From Vulcanimicrobiota bacterium (lineage in GTDB: Bacteria > Vulcanimicrobiota > JAJTBE01): DNA of 64,000 nt. The notes under the pieces are model-generated. The model ran no database searches. It was not told the origin of the DNA and worked only from the letters and a program-made list of their open reading frames with translations. Below are positions 34,908 to 42,836 of the stretch, piece by piece; positions within the stretch are counted from its first letter, which is position 1; each line of letters starts with the position of its first letter. The stretch covers positions 1 through 64,000 of the forward strand of contig JAIORV010000064.1 in the NCBI GenBank assembly GCA_021107945.1. Direction: 5' to 3'. The position numbers and the translations under genes are program-made.

Positions 34908-36329
34908 CTATCGTCTTTTAAACTTTGGTTTCCTGCATGCAATAACAAGCGCCTTGTCCTCTTCGTCGAAGGTATAGCCCTTGGGATTTATAAGAACTTG
35001 TCCCCCCGGTTTTTGTACTCCCACGAGTATTGCATTATGCTTTTCTTTCCATGTTGTCATGACCTCGTCAAAGTTCTTACCCACCAGTTCATCAGGTATC
35101 GCCACTTCGAAAACCTGGTTCCCCTGCGAGGGTCTCAACAGTTCTGTATAAAACGGCACCACGCTTGATTTCATTGCGGCCTGCGTCATCAAATATGCCG
35201 AGATGTTGCTGGAAAGCACGATACTTTCAACCTTGCTCATCTGCAGGTGAGATTCATTTTCCGGGTGTATAAGCTCGGCGCAGGAGTATATATCCGGGTT
35301 CAGCTTTTCAATGGTAAGCGCCGCCAGTACGGTTCTTGCGTCAGCGTCGTAATCGGAGCGGCCTTTGTTCAAGTCGGCAAGGATGATGGCGATAGAGGCA
35401 TCCATGATGTTTGCGAATTTGAGAGTCTCGGCATTGATAAAATCTTGTTTCACATGATAAACACCTGTCATATCCACGTTGAAAATGCTTAAATCGGGAA
35501 GCTCTTCTATCTCTGATATTATAACAAAACTTCTCCCCTTGTAATCGGGATCGCTCTGAAACTCGGCGAGTATCTTCCCCACAGAGTCATTCCAGCCACA
35601 TATTATAACGTGATTATCCATATCCTTGAAATTTAATTTACCCAAAATCGCACCCTCCCTGAGTCGTTCTATCATAATGGCGGAGACTGTACCGGTTAAT
35701 ATTGCGAAAAGTCCCATTCCACTGAACGTTACAATCAGTACCGTTATCTTGCCTCCCAGTGTTTTGGGGAACTGGTTTGCAAATTCCCCGGCGAAAAGAG
35801 AATATATCGTTATCCAGAAAGCTTTTTCCAGGTGCTGGAATGGCACACCTTCAGTTTTTGCGAATTCGAAGTGGATATATATGGCAGTTGAGAAAAACAC
35901 AACAAAAGCAATAACGGCAAAAATGATGGCATATTCCAGGATCTTTTTCTTGAAAAGATATGTAAAAGCCCGGAGATGCCGACGCATAAGAACAGCAAGG
36001 GACGCCATCCGGAGAACTCTTAAAACCCTGAGTATCCTGATGAAACGAAAAGGCCGCAGGAAAGGTATTATCGCCAGCATGTCAATCCAGTATGTGCATA
36101 TGTAGGTTTTGAAATTTGTCGAGGCGAAAAAACGAAGGGTCAACTCCACTACAAATATCAATATAATTAATTCATTTGTCCTTGTCACCCAGTTGTCGGT
36201 CTCCGGTGGAAGGAATACAATCTCCCAGAAAATGAGAACCACGGAGATTAATATCAGTGTAAAAATACTGAGCTCGAAATACTTATTGTTGACAATTATT
36301 CGACTTAATCTCTTTATTTTATCTCGCAT
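34908..36329 (-). CDS. Voltage-gated-like ion channel with RCK domain, atypical filter
   Basis: 473 aa. Six TM segments of the voltage-gated channel type; S4 (residues 92-108, RPFRFIRILRVLRVLRM) has Arg every third residue. The pore helix (AFWITIYS) is followed not by TVGYGD but by SLFAGEFANQFPKT (residues 177-190). The inner helix and a cytoplasmic RCK/TrkA-N domain (HVIICGWNDSVGKIL, from about 239) and TrkA-C-like domain (GKNFDEVMTTWKEKHNAILVGV) follow, as in BK-like K+ channels. Ion selectivity may differ from K+ or be lost. No SD is seen before ATG 36329. The gene stands alone. Confidence 0.85.
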   Translation of the reverse strand: MRDKIKRLSRIIVNNKYFELSIFTLILISVVLIFWEIVFLPPETDNWVTRTNELIILIFVVELTLRFFASTNFKTYICTYWIDMLAIIPFLRPFRFIRILRVLRVLRMASLAVLMRRHLRAFTYLFKKKILEYAIIFAVIAFVVFFSTAIYIHFEFAKTEGVPFQHLEKAFWITIYSLFAGEFANQFPKTLGGKITVLIVTFSGMGLFAILTGTVSAIMIERLREGAILGKLNFKDMDNHVIICGWNDSVGKILAEFQSDPDYKGRSFVIISEIEELPDLSIFNVDMTGVYHVKQDFINAETLKFANIMDASIAIILADLNKGRSDYDADARTVLAALTIEKLNPDIYSCAELIHPENESHLQMSKVESIVLSSNISAYLMTQAAMKSSVVPFYTELLRPSQGNQVFEVAIPDELVGKNFDEVMTTWKEKHNAILVGVQKPGGQVLINPKGYTFDEEDKALVIACRKPKFKRR

Positions 36330-36462
36330 GGTTAAAAAAGCCTCGATGTTTGTAGCAATCTAAGTGTATCAATTTTGTTGTTCTATTCCAACTGAATATG
36401 CCCTTCCTTAACGGGAAATGAGAGTCGGGGATCTTTTCTCCTGCCTCTGATTTGAGACTGTC

Positions 36463-36655
36463 GAACAAGTGGTTTTGCACCGCAGAGATCGCCCTGAAAC
36501 AAGTTCAGGGCAGGCTCCGTTCGCAGAGGATAACCGGAGAAAAAACATTGATACTTCTGTGCTCTCTGTGACCTCTGTGGTAAATGGGAAAAGGGAAACG
36601 AGAGAAGGGAAACGGGAAACAAACGAGATTTCGAGTTTTTTCGATACCCTCATTT
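36463..36655. repeat. Composite intergenic repeat (~190 bp)
   Basis: Starts GACTGTCGAACAAGTGGTTT and CACCGCAGAG; contains CCTGAAACAAGTTCAGG (a 6-bp hairpin), GGATAACCGGAG, CTCTGTGACCTCTGTGG and GGGAAAAGGGAAACGAGAG; ends TTTTTTCGATACCCTCA. It is the most complete copy of the family. The rest of 36330-36903 is AT-rich and carries no recognisable gene. Confidence 0.7.
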
Positions 36656-36903
36656 CCGACCTCCATATTCATTAATATACTGATAAATGCAATTATTTCC
36701 TTTGCATGATTCACTTTTTCCTTTTTCAAGGAAGTCTATTAAAGAGAATCGAAGAATGTAATATTCAAGTAAATAACCTATATTATATTCCCAATAAATC
36801 CTTAACGAAACAACTCGGATGAAATATCGGTAATATGATAAAAGTATATCCGGCGTTTGTTTCTTGATTTTAAAATCACTATAATAATTTCAAGAGAATA
36901 AAA

Positions 36904-38787
36904 ATGATTTCAAAGCTTCTTCCCGGAACAAAACTGAAAAACGGAAGATACCAGATTGTCAAGATTGCTCTCTGGCGCAGAACAGGCGGCACCTATGAAG
37001 CCTGGGACATTACAATTACCGACAAAAGATATATCATTAAAGAAGTTATACCTCCCACAATGTCAAATCACGAACGTAGGTCAAGGTTAAGGAACTTTAA
37101 TGAAACAATGGACGTTATGACCCATCTTGAGCATACCAATCTTGCAAAAGTATTTGATCATTTCGAAGAAAACGACAGGATATATACGGTTATAGAATTT
37201 ATCGACGGTGTGAGTCTTGAGCATTTTCTGGAGCTTATTAGAAAAATCCCTGAAAAAAATGCTGTCGAAATAGGACTTACTCTTTGCGAAGCGGTGCGTG
37301 TACTCTGGAATCGTCCCCAACCTATATCTTTCGAGAACATTGGCACAGAATACGTTATGATTGATTATGACAAAAGAATAAGGTTTATGGGATATGATTT
37401 CAGCCGCTTCTATTATGACGACTTTCCTCACAAGACATTTGCCCGCAGTCCGGAAGCGATGGAGAAATCAATTCATAAGCTCTCAAAAATCATTTTCGCC
37501 CTACTGGGGGGAAGTAAAGAAATTCCGCTGGAGAGAGTCCCGTCCGATATGAAAATATCCCCGGAATTAAGGCGTCTTCTCATGATAACCCTGAATCCAC
37601 AACAAAAAAGCTACTCGTCAATTGAAAAATTCCGGAGTGAGTTACAGGAAATATATGATCCCAAAAAGTCCGGCAGTCGTGATGAGGCTGTTTTTCTGAG
37701 ACACAGAAGAGAAAGAAAAGAGAAAGAAATTCCGACATATGACTGGATTAAACGGATTCCTCAAACAATATCCTCTGCAATTATGGGGCAAAGCCAGTGG
37801 CTGAAAGTTTTGGAAGCGCTTTTTGTTTTGTTTTTAATATTTATTTTTATAATATTTAAAAACCCAGCGGGAGCCTTTTACAGAAAACCCCCTGATGTAT
37901 CTATGGTTTATGTCTGCTGTCAGTCCGATTTATATACATTTCGTGATAGTGATTTTAAGTTTATGGATCAGAGAAAGTTGGGAAATGAGTTGTCTTCAAT
38001 CTATGCTTACAGGGATGATAACTCACAATTTCTTCTGTTGGCTGATTATAAACAGGGCAAAGTTTTGCGAATTGATCCTCATAATAATAAGGTGATTGAA
38101 GAGGTTAATGTTGATATATACCCCCACAAAATGGGGGGGACGCCGGATGGGAAGCTTTTATTTATTTTACATGAAAATATAAATAATATATCATTCATCA
38201 ACTGTGAAACCTTAAGACTCACAGGATTTTTACCGGCGGGTTTGAGTGCAAGTGATATGATTTACCTTGCAGGGAAAAACAGTCTGCTTGTATCCAATAC
38301 GCTTCCCCAGGATCTTCTATGGATCGATGCCACAAGAAGAAAAGTAATGAAAAGACATAAGATAGCAGGACAACCCGGTATTATGATAACTTCTCCTCCG
38401 GGAGATAAGTTATATGTCCATGATAAATCAACAGGTGATATATTGGTTTTTGATATTGTAAAAGATATAAAACAATTGGGCGTTCTCGATGATGTCGGAG
38501 GTGAGGTGCCATCGAGCTTTCTATGGGACGTGAAACCCGGCCGGTTATGGATAACATTCAGGAAAACGAATAATATCGTGCTTTATGATATTGAAAAACA
38601 AGAGGTTCTTAAAAATTACAAGGTTGACAAGCAACCGATAAAAGTAATCTGGAATAAGAATTTCAATCGGTTGTGGATAATTAATGAAAAATCAAAAACC
38701 ATAAATGTAATTCATCCCGATTCCGGGAAAATATTAATGCGTCATGAAATGGATAAAACACCTTCCGATATAATGCTTTCACCCTGA
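36904..38787 (+). CDS. Pseudokinase-TM-beta-propeller protein
   Basis: 627 aa. Residues 10-250 are a Ser/Thr kinase-like domain. Lys46 (RYIIKEV) is kept, but the HRDLKPxN loop aligns to PISFENIGTEYVMI, so the catalytic Asp is Asn and the metal Asn is Tyr. The DFG motif reads DFS (residues 165-167). It is therefore probably a pseudokinase. A TM helix (301-318) leads to an extracytoplasmic beta-propeller of YVTN/NHL style (GGTPDGKLLFILHENINNISFIN, NNIVLYDIEKQEVLKNYKVDK, KTINVIHPDSGKI). It could relay an outside signal to an inside scaffold. It relates to the partial kinase at 63224. Confidence 0.82.
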   Translation: MISKLLPGTKLKNGRYQIVKIALWRRTGGTYEAWDITITDKRYIIKEVIPPTMSNHERRSRLRNFNETMDVMTHLEHTNLAKVFDHFEENDRIYTVIEFIDGVSLEHFLELIRKIPEKNAVEIGLTLCEAVRVLWNRPQPISFENIGTEYVMIDYDKRIRFMGYDFSRFYYDDFPHKTFARSPEAMEKSIHKLSKIIFALLGGSKEIPLERVPSDMKISPELRRLLMITLNPQQKSYSSIEKFRSELQEIYDPKKSGSRDEAVFLRHRRERKEKEIPTYDWIKRIPQTISSAIMGQSQWLKVLEALFVLFLIFIFIIFKNPAGAFYRKPPDVSMVYVCCQSDLYTFRDSDFKFMDQRKLGNELSSIYAYRDDNSQFLLLADYKQGKVLRIDPHNNKVIEEVNVDIYPHKMGGTPDGKLLFILHENINNISFINCETLRLTGFLPAGLSASDMIYLAGKNSLLVSNTLPQDLLWIDATRRKVMKRHKIAGQPGIMITSPPGDKLYVHDKSTGDILVFDIVKDIKQLGVLDDVGGEVPSSFLWDVKPGRLWITFRKTNNIVLYDIEKQEVLKNYKVDKQPIKVIWNKNFNRLWIINEKSKTINVIHPDSGKILMRHEMDKTPSDIMLSP

Positions 38788-38859
38788 ATAGAAGTTGGAA
38801 TAAGGAATTTTATCTCTAAGGAAATTAGGAAGTTAGGAAAAGGGATAGCAGAAGCTAGA

Positions 38860-39012
38860 TGTCGGAGGCCGGATCTCATTTCCCATTTCCCATTTCCCAC
38901 TTCCATATAGAGAAATCAATGCTTTTACTCCGGTTCTTCTCTGCGAACTCCGCGCCTGCACTGAACTTGTTTCAGGGTTCTCTGCGTTGAAAAACCACTT
39001 GTTCGATACCGA
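38860..39012. repeat. Composite intergenic repeat, reverse copy
   Basis: In the reverse direction relative to 36463-36655: CATTTCCCATTTCCCATTTC, CTCTGCGAACTCCGCG, CTGAACTTGTTTCAGGGTTC, GCGTTGAAAAACCACTTGTT and CGATACC. The rest of 38788-39154 shows nothing else. Confidence 0.6.
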
Positions 39013-39154
39013 ATAAACTATATGAATAAATTCCTGGATTGGTGTATTGAACAATTTGATAATATAGTGTAATATAAAAAAGGAAAAATGGAATTCTCTG
39101 TTAAATAAACCTTCCTGAAATGTCCGTTAAATGGAAATGATTCAGGAACAGTTC

Positions 39155-39226
39155 GCCGGGATAGCTCAGAGGTAGAGCAGCTCACTCGTAATGAGCAGGT
39201 CAAGAGTTCGACTCTCTTTCCCGGCT
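39155..39226 (+). tRNA. tRNA-Thr(CGT)
   Basis: All four stems close: acceptor GCCGGGA/TCCCGGC, D stem GCTC/GAGC, anticodon stem GCTCA/TGAGC with loop CTCGTAA, T stem AAGAG/CTCTT with loop TTCGACT. Anticodon CGT reads ACG (Thr). The length is 72 nt with discriminator T, and CCA is not encoded. An intrinsic terminator follows 16 nt later. Confidence 0.93.
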
Positions 39227-39241
39227 TTAAAGAATATCAAC

Positions 39242-39282
39242 AAAAGCCCGTGGTTACAAGAAAATCACGGGCTTTTACTTTT
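39242..39282 (+). terminator. Intrinsic terminator after tRNA-Thr
   Basis: AAAAGCCCGTG pairs perfectly with CACGGGCTTTT over a 13-nt loop, followed by ACTTTT. It is a classic strong terminator. Confidence 0.88.
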
Positions 39283-39317
39283 GCATATTTTTTCCCATAA
39301 TTACCGAAAATTACCCC

Positions 39318-39372
39318 TTAATTGACACATACCGGTCATAAATCGGTCATACAAAAAAGGGGCTTAAGCCCC
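39318..39372. other. Possible integrase arm-site remnant
   Basis: Two direct repeats CGGTCATA (39333-39340 and 39344-39351) lie next to the 14-bp palindrome GGGGCTTAAGCCCC (39359-39372), about 90 bp downstream of a tRNA. Phage-type integrases use tRNA 3' ends with repeated arm sites nearby. No integrase gene is present here, so this is only suggestive. Confidence 0.35.
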
Positions 39373-39424
39373 ATAATATCAAAGGAAAGTCTGAAAAAAC
39401 ATATTAGAATAATCCTTATTACAA

Positions 39425-40354
39425 TCACTTCCCGGCGTAAATGGCGTTTAAATGCCTTTGCACTCTTTTTGAGTCTGGAGCTATTTTCAGTATCTCGCGG
39501 TATTGTCCGGCGGCTTCATCAAGTAAGTCGTAGCTTTCATATAACATTGCCAGCACCACGCGGGGAGTCGTATTTTTGGGGTTCTTTGAGATTTCTTCTT
39601 TTAGTTTGTTTTTAATCTTTTCGATATCTTTTACTTTATCTTTCGTAAGAATATCGAACCTTGTCGTCCCTTCTCCGATAACATCGGAACCGTTCCTTGC
39701 CTTGATTTTCCATATATAGCTCATACCATATTTGAGCGGTGGAGCATCTGAAGGATATGTAACCTCCGTTTTAGCGGTTTTGGATTTCCATATTTTTCTC
39801 CCGTTCTTTCTGTCTTTCAGGAAAATTTCATATTCTCTCGCCTCATCAATCTTTTTCCACATGATTGTGGGATTCAGAGTAATAATCTTCACTTTTGAAA
39901 GATTCACAAATATAACAGGTTTTCCCCTGTCTATATGTACAGTATTGCGAGACTCTCCTTTTGGGCGAAAATCTTTGGGCGTTCCACGTGCAATTTTAAA
40001 GCTTCTTTTCGAATATTTGCTTTTTTGGGGTTTCTTACCCTTTATGACCTTTCCGCCGGTGGATAGAATTTTAAAGATGGAGTTAGGGGAATAATTCTCA
40101 CCATGCCCGTCCGAATAATAAACAACCGTTATCTTCGAGTTCTTCCCCGTTTTTACAGTGTCATTCTCTCTCAATTCCATCATCAATCCAGCTCTTGCAG
40201 GTTTTGTGGGATTTGATGAATGGATTACCGTTACCTTTCCTTTTATGTTTGTAATAATCGCGAGTTTACTTGCTTTTTGCGGCTTGGCAAAAGCGCAATC
40301 CGGCAACAATAAAACACATATTATCAGTGATAAAATTACAAATTTATACTTCAT
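39425..40354 (-). CDS. Exported FecR-like protein with TPR-like tail
   Basis: 309 aa. Signal peptide residues 1-23 (cleavage after CAFA). A FecR/LysM-type beta domain follows (LAIITNIKGKVTVIHSS, RAGLMMELRENDTVKTGKNSKITVVYYSDG). The middle has a fibronectin-III-like pattern with LNPTIMWKKIDEAREYEIFL and YGMSYIWKIKARN. A C-terminal helical repeat (residues about 255-305, ATPRV-type TPR pattern VLAMLYESYDLLDEAAGQYREIL) ends it. AGGAGG precedes the ATG. It lies downstream of the cyclase gene in the same direction with 94 bp between, so it may share control with it. Confidence 0.82.
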   Translation of the reverse strand: MKYKFVILSLIICVLLLPDCAFAKPQKASKLAIITNIKGKVTVIHSSNPTKPARAGLMMELRENDTVKTGKNSKITVVYYSDGHGENYSPNSIFKILSTGGKVIKGKKPQKSKYSKRSFKIARGTPKDFRPKGESRNTVHIDRGKPVIFVNLSKVKIITLNPTIMWKKIDEAREYEIFLKDRKNGRKIWKSKTAKTEVTYPSDAPPLKYGMSYIWKIKARNGSDVIGEGTTRFDILTKDKVKDIEKIKNKLKEEISKNPKNTTPRVVLAMLYESYDLLDEAAGQYREILKIAPDSKRVQRHLNAIYAGK

Positions 40355-40381
40355 ATTATATTCCTCCTACATAATTGAGGT

Positions 40382-40480
40382 GAGAGACGAGAAGCGGGAA
40401 ACGAGATCCATTCTCCGCTATCCGTTTATCGGGACGAGGACGTCCCTCCTACAGTTCCAACCTCCGACCTCTGACCTCCC
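40382..40480. repeat. CTCCGNTATCCG repeat overlapping gene end
   Basis: GAGAAGCGGGAAACGAGAT, TTCTCCGCTATCCGTTTATC, GGGACGAGGACGTCCCTCCT and CCAACCTCCGACCTCTGACC. It shares blocks with 30356-30580 and runs 30 bp into the 3' end of the cyclase gene. Confidence 0.6.
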
Positions 40481-42320
40481 TTACCGAATATGTTTCAATA
40501 AGCTTATCAATACCTTTCAGCTTATGTTTTCCCTTGTTTTCAAAAATAATTCTGCTCTTTAATTCAGCGTCCTCTTTCAGAATATCGTAAGTATCCTCAC
40601 TTATGAGAATACCGCCCATATCCTTCGCCTTTGATTCCAACCTGGCCGCTGTATTTATAACATCTCCCACGGCGGAATACTGTCTTCTTTTTTTCGAACC
40701 AATAATACCCATTACCACAGTACCGGAATGAATCCCAATCTTTACTCCATCGAATATATTACCGGATTCACCTTCCCTTTTTTTTAGCCAATTTCCGGTT
40801 TCCTCCATCATCTCCACCGCGGTTAAAACAGCGTTTCTTGCATGTTTATCGTCACTAATCGGCGCCCCGAAAACAATCATTATTTCATCTCCACAAAACT
40901 GAATAATTGTCCCGTCATATTTAAAAATTATTTTCTCCATCAATGAAAAGTATTCGTTTAAAATATCCACCACATTTTCCGGGGGCAGTTTGTTGCACAT
41001 GGGTGTATATTCATTCATGTCGGAAAACAGAATTGAAATGTTCCGTTTCGCCCCACCCAATTCAACTTTCGATGGGTCTCTCAGCATCTCCTCGGCTACT
41101 CCGTCCGACACAAAAGACTTGAAAATATTTTGAATACGGATTTTTTCAATGTCCTCCGTTATGTACCTATAGACATAAGTGGAGGCAAATCCGAGAATTG
41201 CAACTCCAAAAGAGCCGGTGATATTGATATAAACATTCAATTTGCTGAAGACCTGGAAAACTATGACGCCATATGACAACAATATAAGAAATGTTATCAG
41301 AATACCATATACAGGCTTCGTATAATAACATATAACTCCGATGATTATTGAAACAGCAAGAATAATCAGGAAATTTGCAAGGTTGGAAATCGGTCTGATT
41401 GGATTATTCTTCAGGATTGTGTTGATGCAATTTGCAAGAATTTCAATGCCATATAATCTTCCGGAGATTCCCTCCCTCTTGACTCCGTAAAAGGGCGTGG
41501 GATAAAGATCTTTTGATATGGTCTTTTCAGTAAATCCTATTAATACGATTTTATCTCTAAATGTTTCAGGATTGTTTTTTATAACTTCCATACTCTTGTG
41601 AAACGGTATGTTTTTAAATGTGTGAGAGGGCCCGGCAAAATTTATCATGTTCCGGTAATTATTGTCGCAGAATATTTCTTTTTTACCAATTTTAACAGAA
41701 TGATTTTTGACCGATATCTCTTTACCCAGGTATTTTGACGCTACGAGAAGAGGCAATGAAACCTGCACTTTGCCGTCCAGATCCTCTATAAAAAACGTCT
41801 GCTGTCTCAGGAAATCATCCGTATCACAGAATAATGTCACGAACCCTATGTTATCAGCTCCTGACGCATACTTTAAAAGAGGTATGGGTTCAATCACCCT
41901 GTATCCTTTTTTAACGGAATCATATTCAAGTATGCAGGGAAGAACAACATTGCCGGCTTCGTGAATGGAAAGAGCCAATTCCCTGTCCAGGCCGACGGCA
42001 TATTCATCCAGCGAAGTTAATTGTAAAATATCAAGACCGACAACTCTCGCCCCTGTGTTGGAAAGTCCACCGATTATTTCTGCAATTTCCTGCCCCCAGA
42101 ATATCACAGGCTTCTTGATTTTTTTTAGGGATTGCTCATTAATGCCTATAATAACAATGCCGTCATCGGGTTTTCTTATTCCCCTTGAAATAAACAACAA
42201 GTCGTAGGCCTTATATTCAAGCTTCCTGAAAATTTCCGCTCCGGATAGAGCTGTAACTATAAAGCTATTAATAAGGCATAGGATTATTATTACTATAACT
42301 TGTTTCAATGCTTTTTTCAT
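40449..42320 (-). CDS. CHASE2-adenylate/guanylate cyclase
   Basis: 623 aa from ATG 42320 (a TTG 17 codons upstream is less likely). A TM helix near the N-terminus, then a CHASE2 extracytoplasmic sensor (about residues 30-310; DGIVIIGINEQSLKKIKKP, GARVVGLDILQLTS), three TM helices (about 320-395) and a class III cyclase domain (about 420-610). The metal Asp motif is LFSDMNEYT, GDEIMIVFG is intact, and GIHSGTVVMG and VINTAARLE are present, so it should be active. ATP or GTP specificity is not decided. The final residues (about EVRGRRLEL) come from an intergenic repeat. A CRP-type site lies 185 bp upstream. Confidence 0.9.
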   Translation of the reverse strand: MKKALKQVIVIIILCLINSFIVTALSGAEIFRKLEYKAYDLLFISRGIRKPDDGIVIIGINEQSLKKIKKPVIFWGQEIAEIIGGLSNTGARVVGLDILQLTSLDEYAVGLDRELALSIHEAGNVVLPCILEYDSVKKGYRVIEPIPLLKYASGADNIGFVTLFCDTDDFLRQQTFFIEDLDGKVQVSLPLLVASKYLGKEISVKNHSVKIGKKEIFCDNNYRNMINFAGPSHTFKNIPFHKSMEVIKNNPETFRDKIVLIGFTEKTISKDLYPTPFYGVKREGISGRLYGIEILANCINTILKNNPIRPISNLANFLIILAVSIIIGVICYYTKPVYGILITFLILLSYGVIVFQVFSKLNVYINITGSFGVAILGFASTYVYRYITEDIEKIRIQNIFKSFVSDGVAEEMLRDPSKVELGGAKRNISILFSDMNEYTPMCNKLPPENVVDILNEYFSLMEKIIFKYDGTIIQFCGDEIMIVFGAPISDDKHARNAVLTAVEMMEETGNWLKKREGESGNIFDGVKIGIHSGTVVMGIIGSKKRRQYSAVGDVINTAARLESKAKDMGGILISEDTYDILKEDAELKSRIIFENKGKHKLKGIDKLIETYSVREVRGRRLEL

Positions 42321-42503
42321 AATACTCTTCTGCTGTATCCAGTGTGGAGATACTTCATTTATTGACTTCAATTAACCAAATATATTATTTGTATTATTTC
42401 CTTACCTCCCGACAAACACCCTTCTATAATATTATTCTTATTTGATTTTATCGCAATTATGTTAAGAAAATTACATTGAAATTGACACATTATTGTGATA
42501 GAA

Positions 42504-42519
42504 TGTGATAGTAATCACA
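42504..42519. promoter_or_regulatory. CRP-type palindrome TGTGA-N6-TCACA
   Basis: Both half-sites match the CRP consensus core exactly (TGTGA at 42504-42508, TCACA at 42515-42519). A further TGTGA lies 10 bp upstream, and a TTGACA at 42482-42487. The site lies between the divergent cyclase and the surface-protein cluster. Binding by a CRP/FNR protein is inferred. Confidence 0.55.
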
Positions 42520-42556
42520 ACAGGGAACTATCCCGATGTGTATAATTAAATACAAT

Positions 42557-42670
42557 AGCAATAAACATAGCAATAAACATAGCAATAAACATAGCAATAG
42601 ATAAAGCAACACTAAAGCAATAGATAAAGCAATAGATAAAGCAATAGATAAAGCAATAGATAAAGCAATA
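42557..42670 (+). repeat. 12-bp tandem repeat (minisatellite)
   Basis: AGCAATAAACAT occurs three times (42557-42592), then AGCAATAGATAA once, an 11-bp variant, and AGCAATAGATAA four times perfectly (42616-42663), ending in a partial copy. It lies in the 42321-42836 intergenic region. A leucine-rich ORF on the other strand is an artefact of it. Confidence 0.9.
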
Positions 42671-42836
42671 TATAGCAATTTTTATCACAATTGCAAAGTG
42701 ATTTTACTACTATAAAAGTGAGTTTCCTGTCCGCTTGAACATCTATAACACTGTTCTCATTTGAAACGACAAGCCCGGGGCTCCGGTGCTACCGAAGCCG
42801 GCAAATAAATCTAATGTTGAATAGGAATCAGGGACG

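Noticed and set aside
42557-42670. CRISPR array
   Set aside because: The repeats have no unique spacers and are contiguous, so it is a tandem repeat and not a CRISPR.
42490-42678. Leucine-rich minus-strand ORF
   Set aside because: It is simply the reverse strand of the 12-bp minisatellite.
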